Assembly (NCBI GenBank): GCA_965262425.1
Contig: OZ253536.1
Coordinates: 3,100,001-3,164,000, forward strand
Direction of reading: 5' to 3'
DNA length: 64,000 bases
Origin: CAZOZZ01 sp965262425
GTDB taxonomy: Bacteria; Acidobacteriota; Terriglobia; 20CM-2-55-15
In this document: positions 36,915 through 45,071 of the stretch, in pieces
Layout of the letters: the number at the start of each line of letters is the position of its first letter
Position numbering within the stretch: the stretch's first letter is position 1
Translations under genes and position numbers: made by a program
The notes under the pieces: model-generated
What the model was told of the DNA's origin: nothing
The model's database searches: none
What the model saw: the letters and a program-made list of their open reading frames with translations, nothing else

Positions 36915-38065
36915 GTGGTCCCCGTCAAACAGACTGTAACTTATCGAGCTTCTTTCGGGCACGTTGAACTTTTTCAAGAATATCGGAAGCCGTTGCGGTC
37001 CAAATGAAGGGCTTCGGGTTCTGATTGTGACCCCCGACATATTCCTCCACGGCCTGGATTAGCTCAGGAACCGAATGGAAAACCCCGCGCCGAAGCCGTT
37101 GTTCGGAAAGATCCCGGAAGAAGCGTTCGACCATGTTCAGCCAGGATGCACTGGTCGGTGTGAAGTGCACATGAAAGCGCGTGTTGCGCTTCAACCAGTT
37201 GACGACTTTCTGATGTTTGTGCGTGGCGTAGTTGTCGCAAATGATATGGATCTGTTTGTCTTTCGGCACGGAACGTTTGATCTGATTGAGAAACCGGATC
37301 CATTCCTGATGACGATGCTTCGGCATACAGGTCCCGATAATCGAGCCGTCCAGCGTATTGAGCGCGGCGAACATCGTGGTCGTCCCGTTGCGTTTGTAGT
37401 CGTGGGTGAGGGTGCCGCACCGCCCCTTCTTCAGAGGTAACCCGGGTTGCGTGCGGTCCAGGGCCTGCATCTGGCTCTTCTCATCGCAGGACAAAACAAT
37501 GGCGTTTTCCGGAGGGTTCAGATACAAACCGACCACATCCTCCAACTTCTCGACAAATTGTTTGTCGTTGGAAAGTTTGAAGGTGCGTGCCAGATGAGGC
37601 TTCAAGCCATGAGCCCGCCAGATTCTCCCTACCGTGGACTCGCTGACGCCGGTTGCCCTGGCCATCAAGGACCGGCTCCAGTGCGTGGCGTTCGGAGGCT
37701 TCCCTTCGACCGTCTTCTTCACGATCCGGGCCCGCTTCCGGCGGCCGATCGAGGGAATCCGCCCACTGCGGGAAGCGTCCTTTTCGATTCCCCCGAGGCC
37801 ATCTTCAACGAAACGATCGCGCCAACGTCCGGCCTTTTGACGAGTGATGTCCAACTTGGCAGCGATCTCCTGATTGTCCAGACCCCCGGCGGCCAGCAAG
37901 ACAATTCGAGATCGTTCCGCCAACCGGACCGCCACACTGCGGCTTCGGCTCAGTCGCTCCAGTTCCTTCCGCACAGGAATGTCCAATTTAATCGTCGGTG
38001 CTCTCCTCATATATACTCAGACGTAGGAAAGCTGAATAAGTTACATTAACTGTGACGGATTACAC
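36915..38065 (-). mobile_element. IS630-family insertion sequence, copy 1
   Basis: 1151 bp flanked by TA (36913-36914 and 38066-38067) inside CTAG. Ends are GTGGTCCCCGTCAAACAG and, inverted, GTGTAATCCGTCACAG. It is nearly identical to copy 2 at 46978-48128, in the opposite orientation. Confidence 0.95.
36925..38010 (-). CDS. IS630-family transposase (copy 1)
   Basis: 361 residues. The N-terminal HTH (LAERSRIVLLAAGGLDNQEI) precedes a winged HTH and a DDE domain. The latter has VLSCDEKSQMQALDRTQPG (first Asp), HIICDNYATHKHQKV (second Asp) and SASWLNMVERFFRDLSEQ (Glu). The protein sequence is the same as copy 2. It is intact. Confidence 0.95.
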   Translation of the reverse strand: MRRAPTIKLDIPVRKELERLSRSRSVAVRLAERSRIVLLAAGGLDNQEIAAKLDITRQKAGRWRDRFVEDGLGGIEKDASRSGRIPSIGRRKRARIVKKTVEGKPPNATHWSRSLMARATGVSESTVGRIWRAHGLKPHLARTFKLSNDKQFVEKLEDVVGLYLNPPENAIVLSCDEKSQMQALDRTQPGLPLKKGRCGTLTHDYKRNGTTTMFAALNTLDGSIIGTCMPKHRHQEWIRFLNQIKRSVPKDKQIHIICDNYATHKHQKVVNWLKRNTRFHVHFTPTSASWLNMVERFFRDLSEQRLRRGVFHSVPELIQAVEEYVGGHNQNPKPFIWTATASDILEKVQRARKKLDKLQSV

Positions 38066-38539
38066 TAGCCTATGCGGGTAACAGAGCGCGACAATCCCGC
38101 CCTTCTTCTTTGCTACTTATGCACGTGAGGGGACTTAATGATTTCGCTCCTGCAGGCTAATAAACCTGGCGGTTGGAGGATGCGGGTCTTACGTGTAAGC
38201 GCGTGTGACGGCGCTTGATCTCCCTGACATGAGTGAGAAACACACATGCAAGTCGCCGGGTGCAGCGCCACGCAACTCAATAGGCCAAGAGTCGTTCAAT
38301 CCACGTGCGGGGGCGCGAGGGGGTGTGATGCAGAACAGCTACTGTGTCCCAGAAACGCCGTTGGATGAAACAGCTTCCGCTTTAACGCGAGGAGCAATAG
38401 TCTGTTTCCTGTCGCCACTTCGTGAAGCGCCGGTTGTTGGCGGGTCAAGCTAGAATCCGTTTTTAATATGAGCAGCCTCGACATACTGAAATGACTGATC
38501 TCCAGATCAAGATACGGCATCGAAAGATAATGGGGTGCG
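38066..38539. other. Gene-free stretch with two short repeated motifs
   Basis: It holds AGAAACGCCGTT at 38351-38362, one of three copies in the window, and GGGTCAAGCTAG at 38442-38453, which also occurs at about 36893-36904 on the other side of IS630 copy 1. No convincing gene was seen. Confidence 0.5.
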
Positions 38540-38542
38540 GTG

Positions 38543-39112
38543 ATGTTGGGTGAACCGGAGCGATTGGAAATTCGTCGATTGTGGACTCGCAAGTTAGACC
38601 AGGACGCCAGAAAACTCCCTCGTTCTGTACGCCACCGAAATTTTGAGCCGGCGAGTGCCGAATTCGTGTCCAGTCTGGCCTCCGGTCTCAACGCGAAGCG
38701 GCTTCTCGAGATCGGAGGCTCCAGCGGAATCTCCACAATCGCTCTCGCGGCGGCTGCCCGTGCAACGGGAGGGAAGCTGATCTCGATCGAGATGGAGTCC
38801 TCACGTCAAGCCGAATCCAAGCAGACCATTCATTCCCTAGGCCTGACCGAGTATGTGGACTTCATTGTTGGGGATGCCGCCACTGAACTCTCAGCGCTCG
38901 GTGAAATGTCCCTGGTCGTGATCGACTGTGAGAAGGAGGACTACATTCGATTCTTCGATATGCTAACCCTCGGCCCCGGGTCGGTAGTTGTGGCCGACAA
39001 CATCCTCTCCCACGACTTGTCCGACTATGTGGCTCATGTCCGCCGCCGACCCGGAGTGGAATGCATGACGCTCGCCATAGGAAAAGGTCTGGAGATTACC
39101 CGCATCATATAG
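38543..39112 (+). CDS. O-methyltransferase of the caffeoyl-CoA/catechol type
   Basis: 189 residues from ATG 38543 (GTG 38540 is also possible). SAM motif I is LLEIGGSSGISTIALA. The acidic binding loop is KLISIEMESSRQAESK. Metal/active-site region VVIDCEKEDY and VVVADNILS match cation-dependent family 3 O-methyltransferases. It stands alone among mobile DNA. Substrate unknown. Confidence 0.78.
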   Translation: MLGEPERLEIRRLWTRKLDQDARKLPRSVRHRNFEPASAEFVSSLASGLNAKRLLEIGGSSGISTIALAAAARATGGKLISIEMESSRQAESKQTIHSLGLTEYVDFIVGDAATELSALGEMSLVVIDCEKEDYIRFFDMLTLGPGSVVVADNILSHDLSDYVAHVRRRPGVECMTLAIGKGLEITRII

Positions 39113-39353
39113 CCCTGCGTCTGGACGAGAATCCGACTCAGTGCGTAATTCAGGGCATGGGTTGGGGATCAACGGTGGTGCGACGCGGCACTATCTGGCG
39201 GTAATGGTCCGCCCGATTGTTGCTATTGAGAGCGGGATTATGTTCTTTAGAATCCAGACATGAGTCGTCTGGATAGCAGCAACGCGACAAATCGACTCCA
39301 AATCAGCTTCCACGCACTCCAGTAACGGTAATAGGTCATTCTAGTTTTTCTCC

Positions 39354-39578
39354 CTAGACAAGAAGTTCGCGTATGCTCCAAACATGATCCGTGATTCCTG
39401 CTCCCATCGCCGGAGTCACTTTCAAGCTGCTGTGGATCCTTACGAAGTTATACCACGCGAAGTAAAGCGCGACTGCCCCTTTCAGGTTGTCGAGTTTCTT
39501 TGAGAATCCTAGACACAAGCGCGTCATTTCCGGCAGGTAGGCAGTGATCCTCTGGCGGCCTGCACGCGCGTAGACCAT
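39354..39578 (-). pseudogene. C-terminal fragment of an IS1-like transposase
   Basis: About 75 codons: LGFSKKLDNLKGAVALYFAW, then YNFVRIHSSLKVTPAMGAGI and TDHVWSIRELL match the end of IS1-like transposases. The DDE Asp residues are missing. No inverted repeat was found. Confidence 0.75.
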
Positions 39579-39745
39579 TACCCATCTGGCGTGATGGTTG
39601 TGCGTTGAATTGATGTGTACAACACAGGTGAGCCAACATCCGTCATTCAGGCACTCGCGGGTCTCTCCCCAGAAACGCCGTTAGAGGAAGCAAGCTGCCC
39701 TCTTTGAATGTTGACCTAGGCGTCAACAGATCGACAGAATGTTTC

Positions 39746-40062
39746 GGGTCTTCCGCAGAATTTGTGGGTAAAACCGTCTTCCATCGCCGCTTGAGGAGAC
39801 CACGGTGCTCGCCAAGCCTCAAGGCTTCCCTCGCAAGCTCGGCGGCTGCGCCGGCCTTGACCCTCGGCTGCGCTCCGCGGTGTCGGCTGGTGTGGGCGAT
39901 GGGGAACGGGGCCTCCGGCGGGGGCTCCGGGCACCGGGTGTAGGCGTCCGACCGAAGTGGGTACTGGAATATTCGCCGTCGAACAAAAGAATAAGGTACT
40001 TTGTTTCAATTACTTATGTGCGCACAGGCCTTTGGACTGCCCACAAATTCTGCGGAGGAGGC
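39746..40062. repeat. MITE derived from an ISL3-family element
   Basis: 317 bp without a gene. Ends GGGTCTTCCGCAGAATTTGT and, inverted, GCCTCCTCCGCAGAATTTGT (both then GGG) closely match the ends of the ISL3 element at 10458-11983. The 8-bp direct repeat AATGTTTC flanks it exactly at 39738-39745 and 40063-40070. It is therefore a non-autonomous copy mobilised by an ISL3 transposase. Confidence 0.92.
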
Positions 40063-40102
40063 AATGTTTCTTTGGCAAATTAAAATGTCCGTGTCGACGC
40101 AC

Positions 40103-40131
40103 TTGACACGACTGGCTCTGTCGCTCATACT
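40103..40131 (+). promoter_or_regulatory. Promoter of the aromatic amino-acid operon
   Basis: TTGACA (40103-40108), 17-nt spacer, CATACT (40126-40131). Predicted start is about 40138, about 70 nt before the leader peptide. The promoter lies just outside the MITE. Confidence 0.6.
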
Positions 40132-40208
40132 CTTTCGCCGAGGTATCTGTGAAGATCACAAAAGTTGTCCGCCCCCACGAATTCCTAGGTTGCGAACCCT
40201 CTAATGAA

Positions 40209-40274
40209 GTGTGCCTGTACTCGTTTACCTATTACTTTACCTTTACGCTCACAGGGGGGTGGGTAGTGGCGTAA
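40209..40274 (+). CDS. Aromatic-rich leader peptide for transcription attenuation
   Basis: A 21-codon frame, GTG to TAA: MCLYSFTYYFTFTLTGGWVV plus A. Three Tyr, three Phe and one Trp out of 21, concentrated in the middle. It ends 24 nt before a strong terminator that precedes the DAHP synthase gene. This is the classic layout of pheA/trp-type leaders, in which stalling at Phe/Tyr codons lets the downstream genes be transcribed. A clear Shine-Dalgarno is lacking, which lowers confidence. Another frame here (GTG 40211) reads through into the synthase and also has three Tyr. Confidence 0.6.
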   Translation: MCLYSFTYYFTFTLTGGWVVA

Positions 40275-40298
40275 ATAACCACATACCTAAGGCTGTAA

Positions 40299-40340
40299 GG
40301 CCCGCTCTCCAAAATGTTGGAGAGCGGGCCTTTTTGTTTT
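40299..40340 (+). terminator. Attenuator terminator before the DAHP synthase gene
   Basis: Perfect 14-bp stem GGCCCGCTCTCCAA (40299-40312) / TTGGAGAGCGGGCC (40317-40330), loop AATG, then TTTTTGTTTT. It lies between the promoter and the gene it would silence, so it is a regulated terminator rather than an end of operon. Confidence 0.85.
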
Positions 40341-40357
40341 GGCGGAGGTTTTTTCAT

Positions 40358-41689
40358 GTGTCAGGTTCTGTCATGTTGATACGAATGCGAGATGAAGTCG
40401 GTCGCGGGCAGATCGATCGAGTTTGCCGAATCCTGTTCGCGACCGGACACAAGCCCAAGGTGGTCGGAAGGACCGTTGTTCTGGGAGGAAAGCCGACTCT
40501 TCATCGGGGCCTGTCTCTGTTACCCGGCGTCGAAAGTGTGGAGCACATCAGTACTTCCTACAAACTCGTAAACCGGGCGGTCCGTCCAGAAGGAACGCGG
40601 GTTCGGATCGGCCAATTTGAGGTCGGCGGACCGGAATTTGTCGTCGCTGCCGGCCCTTGTGCGGTCGAAACCGAACAACAGGTGACGGACACCGCCAGAC
40701 AAGTGGCAAAAGGGGGAGCGCGCCTCCTCCGCGGCGGTGCGTTCAAGCCGAGAACATCCCCATATTCTTTTCAAGGTCTCGGCGAAAAAGGGCTTCAACT
40801 CCTCTCGCAGGCAGGTCGGAAAGTCGGCTTGCCCACCGTCACCGAAGTTATCGCACCAGACGACGTGTCCCTCGTCGCCTGCCATGCCGATGTGCTTCAA
40901 TTCGGTGCCCGCAACATGCAGAACTATTCGCTTCTGAATGCCGTCGGCGCAACGGACAAGCCCGTTCTACTCAAGCGTGGGTTATCGGCCACAATCGAGG
41001 AACTGTTGTTGGCTGCTGAGTACATCGCGCTGCAAGGAAATCTGAACGTCATCCTCTGCGAACGCGGCATCCGCACATTCGAGACGGCCACCCGAAACAC
41101 CTTGGACCTGGCATCGGTCGCGCTGCTACGCCAACTGACTCATTTACCGATACTCGTGGATCCAAGCCACGGCAGCGGGCACCGCGAACTGATCGGCCCT
41201 CTGTCGAAAGCTGCAGTAGCGGTCGGAGCGGACGGGCTGATAATCGAGGTTCACAACGAACCTGAGTCCGCGCTTTGCGACGGCGCGCAATCGATAACGC
41301 CGTGCCTGTTTCAAAGAATAATGCACGATCTTGCACCCATGCTCGCGATGCAGGGCCGGCATCTCAACGGGTGCCCGGATACGATTCCTGCCCATGAACA
41401 GATCGAGAGTTGCCGGAACAAGATCGACAATCTTGATTCCACCCTCCTGAGACTTCTCAGCGAACGCGTAAGAACGGGAGTCCGCATCGGAAAACTGAAA
41501 AGACGGCTCCATCAACCGCTCCATTCACCGGACCGAGAGGCGGAGGTGGTCAATCGGCTGCTGAAAGCGAAGTCCGGATTGGACCGGTCGGTGGTGGAAC
41601 GCCTTTTCAATGAAATCATTTCGGCGACAGTCTCTGAGCAGCAGCGTCAGGTCGGTCCCGCCGCTAGGGAGCCTTATGCTGTCAGTTGA
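40358..41689 (+). CDS. Bifunctional DAHP synthase-chorismate mutase
   Basis: 443 residues from GTG 40358, chosen because GGAGG lies 8 nt upstream; ATG 40373 is an alternative. An N-terminal ferredoxin-like regulatory domain (MLIRMRDEVGRGQIDRVCRI) precedes a type I-beta DAHP synthase barrel with VVAAGPCAVETEQQV, KPRTSPYSFQGLG, QFGARNMQNYSLL and LPILVDPSHGSGHRE. The C-terminal AroQ chorismate mutase domain (about 350-430) has CRNKIDNLDSTLLRLLSERV. It catalyses the first shikimate step and the branch-point to prephenate. The mutase part probably mediates feedback by prephenate/chorismate. It overlaps pheA by 14 nt. Confidence 0.9.
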   Translation: MSGSVMLIRMRDEVGRGQIDRVCRILFATGHKPKVVGRTVVLGGKPTLHRGLSLLPGVESVEHISTSYKLVNRAVRPEGTRVRIGQFEVGGPEFVVAAGPCAVETEQQVTDTARQVAKGGARLLRGGAFKPRTSPYSFQGLGEKGLQLLSQAGRKVGLPTVTEVIAPDDVSLVACHADVLQFGARNMQNYSLLNAVGATDKPVLLKRGLSATIEELLLAAEYIALQGNLNVILCERGIRTFETATRNTLDLASVALLRQLTHLPILVDPSHGSGHRELIGPLSKAAVAVGADGLIIEVHNEPESALCDGAQSITPCLFQRIMHDLAPMLAMQGRHLNGCPDTIPAHEQIESCRNKIDNLDSTLLRLLSERVRTGVRIGKLKRRLHQPLHSPDREAEVVNRLLKAKSGLDRSVVERLFNEIISATVSEQQRQVGPAAREPYAVS

Positions 41690-42302
41690 TCCCTTCGACA
41701 CACCGCAATATGACATCGCGTACCAGGGCTGCCCAGGTTCGTTCAGCGAAACGGCTGCGAATGACTTCGGGACGGGCGATTCGCGGCTGCTATCGTGCTC
41801 AACTTTTAGAGACGTCTTTGAGGCGGTTTCTACTGCACAAGCGGTTAACGGTGTAGTACCGATTGAGAACACCATCGTTGGATCGGTCGACGAGTGCTAT
41901 GACCTATTGTCCGAGTGTAACCACCACATCGTGGGGTACACGGTCAAGCGCATCACACACTGTTTGATTGCCCCGCCAGGAACTCCGTTGGATGGTATCC
42001 GTCAGCTCTTTTCTCATCCGGTAGCGTTGGCGCAATGTCAGGAGTTCTTTCGTGCGAATCCCAGGATTCAAGCGGTGCCGTTCTACGATACCGCCGGGGC
42101 CGTAGCGACGATCGTTTCCCGCCCGCCCGAGAATTCGGCTGCAATCGCTGCGGCACGAACGGCCAAGATGTACGGCGGTGAGGTGGTAGCCGCGGGTATC
42201 CAGGACAACGCGGAAAACTACACGCGGTTTCTGTTGATCGCACGAGCCGCTAATACCGGAGCATCGTTTGCTCGCTTGTCTTCGGTTTGTCCATGGCAAT
42301 GA
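41676..42302 (+). CDS. pheA: Prephenate dehydratase lacking the ACT domain
   Basis: 208 residues from ATG 41676 (AGGGAG upstream). The PDT domain is complete: IAYQGCPGSFSETAA at the start, NGVVPIENTIVGSVDECYDL, HCLIAPPGT and the catalytic TRF in NAENYTRFLLIAR. Standard bacterial enzymes continue with an ACT domain of about 80 residues that binds Phe; here the frame stops some 20 residues after TRF. It should make phenylpyruvate but escape Phe inhibition. Its 5' end lies inside the upstream gene, so the two are coupled. Confidence 0.88.
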   Translation: MLSVDPFDTPQYDIAYQGCPGSFSETAANDFGTGDSRLLSCSTFRDVFEAVSTAQAVNGVVPIENTIVGSVDECYDLLSECNHHIVGYTVKRITHCLIAPPGTPLDGIRQLFSHPVALAQCQEFFRANPRIQAVPFYDTAGAVATIVSRPPENSAAIAAARTAKMYGGEVVAAGIQDNAENYTRFLLIARAANTGASFARLSSVCPWQ

Positions 42303-42375
42303 TCCTGGATTCTAAACGGAACGGCAAACCACTACTCCTGAGAGAAAACAGACGTCACTCGGTTCTCAAACCATG

Positions 42376-42657
42376 TCACCAATGACCGGTTTTACGGAAA
42401 GGAAGCCAATAACGTTTCGCATGCGACCTCCCAAGAACGGAGGCTACTGGTGGTTGGCGATTGGTGTTGAGTAGGGGGTCCGATTCGATAACGACATCCA
42501 GATCGATTATCGGCTTTGCCGCCAATCCAGGAACTGAAGTGCTGCCCACATGCTCGGTTCTCAGCACCAAATCAGCGAGGTAGGTCTCCAACGCATTACG
42601 GAGTGCGTCAATCTGCTGCGGCCACTCTTCATCGTACTCAGTGATTACAATCGCCAT
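42376..42657 (-). pseudogene. Truncated GrpB/UPF0157-family gene
   Basis: 93 codons from ATG 42657. The N-terminal half of the family is clear: MAIVITEYDEEWPQQIDALR and RTEHVGSTSVPGLAAKPIID with LDVV (nucleotidyltransferase-like fold). After about residue 70 the similarity ends and the frame stops, so the C-terminal part is lost. IS1380 lies 45 nt before its start. Confidence 0.7.
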
Positions 42658-42702
42658 CTGAACAGATCCCGCAATACCTTGTCCCGATAAGATAAGAGCT
42701 AA

Positions 42703-44428
42703 CCCGCATATTTCACCAAAAGGACCAGAAAAGGCCGCCCTGTCTGGCATAAAGCGTTTGTCTAGAACGTTTCACAAGCCAAACAAAGGCGGCCCTTATG
42801 ACGACAGAGTGTAACCAAGTCACGTTCGAATTTCACGGACTTCTTCAACGGAAAGTGAAAGCGCGATTCGATGGCGGAAAGATCACGTCCGATGCAGGTG
42901 TGCTGCTGCTGCGAGAGGTTGAGAAACGGACGGGTCTCGTCGGGGGCCTGGCCGAGTGTTTCAGCGATCATCGGGACCCGAGGTTGATTGAACACACGGT
43001 GAAGGAGTTGTTGGCGCAACGCGTGTATGGACTCTGTTTGGGCTATGAAGACCTGAATGATCATGACCAGTTGCGAACCGACCCGATGCTGGCGGTGGCG
43101 GTGGAGAAAGCCGATCCTCTGGGTGAGAACCGGCGGCAGGCCGGAGACCGGGGAAAGGCGCTGGCGGGCAAGTGTACGCTGAACCGGTTCGAGCTGACCG
43201 GAGCAGAAGTGGATGCGCGAGAGCGATACAAGAAGATCGCCATGGACGGAAACAAGATCGACCACTGGATGGTCGATGCGTTTCTGGCAGCCCACGAATC
43301 GGCACCCGATGAGATTGTGCTGGACCTGGACGCCACCGACGACACGATTCATGGCCATCAGGAAGGACGGTTCTATCACGGCTACTACGGCAACTATTGC
43401 TATTTGCCCTTATACATTTTCGCTGGGGAGCATCTGTTGTGTGCCCGGTTGCGGCGCTCCAATATCGACGGCGCGGATGGATCGATCGATGAGTTGGAAC
43501 GTATCGTCGGTCAGATCCGGCGGAGTTGGCCGGACGTGTCGATCATCATCCGGACGGACTCGGGTTTTTGCCGGGACGAATTACTGAGTTGGTGCGAGGC
43601 CCACCAGGTCGGCTACGTCGTGGGGCTGGCCAAGAACAATCGGCTCAAACGAGAGATCGCCGAACAGATGACGCAGGCCGAAGCCGCCTTTAACGACACA
43701 GGAAAGCCGGCACGGGTGTTTAAGGATTTTCGGTACCGCACTCGGGACAGCTGGAGTTGCGAGCGACGCGTCATCGGCAAGGCCGAGTTTCTGGAGAAAG
43801 GAGCCAATCCTCGATTCGTTGTGACCTCACTGTCGCCCGAACGCCTGGACGCCCGCGCACTCTATGAAGACTTTTACTGTGCGCGGGGCGACATGGAAAA
43901 TCGCATCAAGGAACAGCAGTTGGATTTATTCGCCGACCGGACCAGTGCGGCCACGATGCGCGCCAATCAACTTCGGCTCTATCTCTCCTCGGCCGCCTAC
44001 ATGCTTATGCACGCCTTGCGCCGTCTGGGACTCCGGAACACCGATCTGGCACGCGCTCAGTGCGGAACGATCCGCTTGAAGCTCCTCAAGATCGGAGCTC
44101 AAGTCCGCCTGACCGTTCGTCACATCTGGGTCTCCATGTCGGAAGCCTATCCCTACGTCGACACCTTCGACCTCGTTGTTCGAAATTTACAAGCGCTTCC
44201 TCTGCGTTGCTGACCGACACGGCCCCCACATTCGACTTGCTTCGATCGCCTCGGCCCAGGTCTGCCTCCGTGCGTCCCGTCACGCTATCCTGAGCCCAAC
44301 CATGCGGCAACTCACCCTTTTCGACTCCCACAAGTCACTCACTCCTGCCCCATCCGCACCCTTGCCCTCATGATTCCACTTCCTACTGCCCCATATCACC
44401 TGATTATCCGATTGGTGAGAAATGCGGG
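42703..44428 (+). mobile_element. IS1380-family insertion sequence
   Basis: 1726 bp. Ends CCCGCATATTTCACCAA and, inverted, CCCGCATTTCTCACCAA. The 4-bp direct repeat CTAA flanks it at 42699-42702 and 44429-44432, as expected for IS1380. Confidence 0.92.
42798..44213 (+). CDS. IS1380-family transposase
   Basis: 471 residues, complete. DARFDGGKITSDAG-like start, VLDLDATDDTIHGHQEG (first Asp), IIIRTDSGFCRDELLSWCEA (second Asp) and YCARGDMENRIKEQQLDLFA (Glu) are the IS1380 DDE blocks. Confidence 0.95.
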   Translation: MTTECNQVTFEFHGLLQRKVKARFDGGKITSDAGVLLLREVEKRTGLVGGLAECFSDHRDPRLIEHTVKELLAQRVYGLCLGYEDLNDHDQLRTDPMLAVAVEKADPLGENRRQAGDRGKALAGKCTLNRFELTGAEVDARERYKKIAMDGNKIDHWMVDAFLAAHESAPDEIVLDLDATDDTIHGHQEGRFYHGYYGNYCYLPLYIFAGEHLLCARLRRSNIDGADGSIDELERIVGQIRRSWPDVSIIIRTDSGFCRDELLSWCEAHQVGYVVGLAKNNRLKREIAEQMTQAEAAFNDTGKPARVFKDFRYRTRDSWSCERRVIGKAEFLEKGANPRFVVTSLSPERLDARALYEDFYCARGDMENRIKEQQLDLFADRTSAATMRANQLRLYLSSAAYMLMHALRRLGLRNTDLARAQCGTIRLKLLKIGAQVRLTVRHIWVSMSEAYPYVDTFDLVVRNLQALPLRC

Positions 44429-44702
44429 CTAAACCTCGGGAGCGGTCAATCTATTTCTCAAAGGACGACTTGGAGTGCAACAGCTAGCACACAGGGGTCG
44501 ATACCCTCCCAAGCGGCAAAGTTGCTCCTGAGAAACGCCGTTCGGAGAAGTTGACTGGTCCGCCACGAATGGCTGGACGGTTGCCGGATCGGAGGCTCCT
44601 TTCCGACGTTCAGCAGGTTTTCTCCCTTTCAGACGGGAGGAATCACCGCTCTGTAACGGACGCTTGTGGAACTGTGGGGAAATTTCGTCTACAAAAACGT
44701 CT

Positions 44703-44737
44703 ACAGCCCGTTTCGGAGCGATTCCGAAACGGGCTGT
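44703..44737 (-). terminator. Perfect 15-bp hairpin, terminator on the minus strand
   Basis: ACAGCCCGTTTCGGA (44703-44717) pairs exactly with TCCGAAACGGGCTGT (44723-44737). On the minus strand it is followed by a run of five T. It lies just beyond the tRNA-Pro remnant in that direction, so it was probably that tRNA's terminator. The rest of 44433-44930 shows only AGAAACGCCGTT (44531-44542) and no gene. Confidence 0.75.
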
Positions 44738-44756
44738 ATCTTGTTGAGTCTATAAA

Positions 44757-44790
44757 TCGGGGCGAGAGGATTTGAACCTCCTGATCCCGA
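44757..44790 (-). pseudogene. Remnant of a tRNA-Pro (3' half)
   Basis: On the minus strand: anticodon-loop-like TTCGGGA (CGG, Pro), only three nt, then a full T-arm GGAGG-TTCAAAT-CCTCT and 3' acceptor strand CGCCCCG plus discriminator A. The 5' half and the 3' anticodon stem/variable loop are missing. It may be a former attachment site left by an integrative element. Confidence 0.65.
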
Positions 44791-44930
44791 ACCAGATTCA
44801 AGTCAAGAAGAGGAGCGCCAATCCTGCTGACTCCCGCATCCGTCCCTCCCGTTGTAAGAATTTACTCTGTGTCGACACTCACTAATGGGCCGACGTGTGA
44901 AGTGGTCGCCGCCTCAGGGAGTTGGACACT

Positions 44931-45071
44931 ATGAACCAGGTTGATGAGTTTGAAAGGTATCGTTCTAGATCCCGCAAAGCGAAGCCCGAAGACTCGGAGT
45001 TCGAAGAGAACCTCTGGAACAAGATTGCGGGTCAGGACAGGGCGCTGCGAGGGTTGAGACGAGGGGATTGA
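44931..45071 (+). CDS. Small charged protein, coupled to the DUF4159 gene
   Basis: 46 residues (MNQVDEFERYRSRSRKAKPE and on), with AGGGAG 9 nt before the ATG. It overlaps the next ATG by one base (TGATG). It is very hydrophilic and has no recognised family. The ribosome site and coupling are the evidence that it is translated. Confidence 0.5.
   Translation: MNQVDEFERYRSRSRKAKPEDSEFEENLWNKIAGQDRALRGLRRGD

Noticed and set aside
38543..39112. The O-methyltransferase as the missing FkbG of the extender cassette
   Set aside because: It is of the right family but lies 19 kb away inside the IS630-bounded segment with its own surroundings; no evidence links it to the cluster.
38351..44542. Integron attC sites at the AGAAACGCCGTT copies
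   Set aside because: I could not find paired R''/L'' and L'/R' boxes with the required spacing, and the nearby recombinase lacks IntI features.
44757..44880. A complete tRNA-Pro gene
   Set aside because: The T-arm and 3' acceptor are good, but the D-arm, 5' acceptor strand and part of the anticodon stem are missing.
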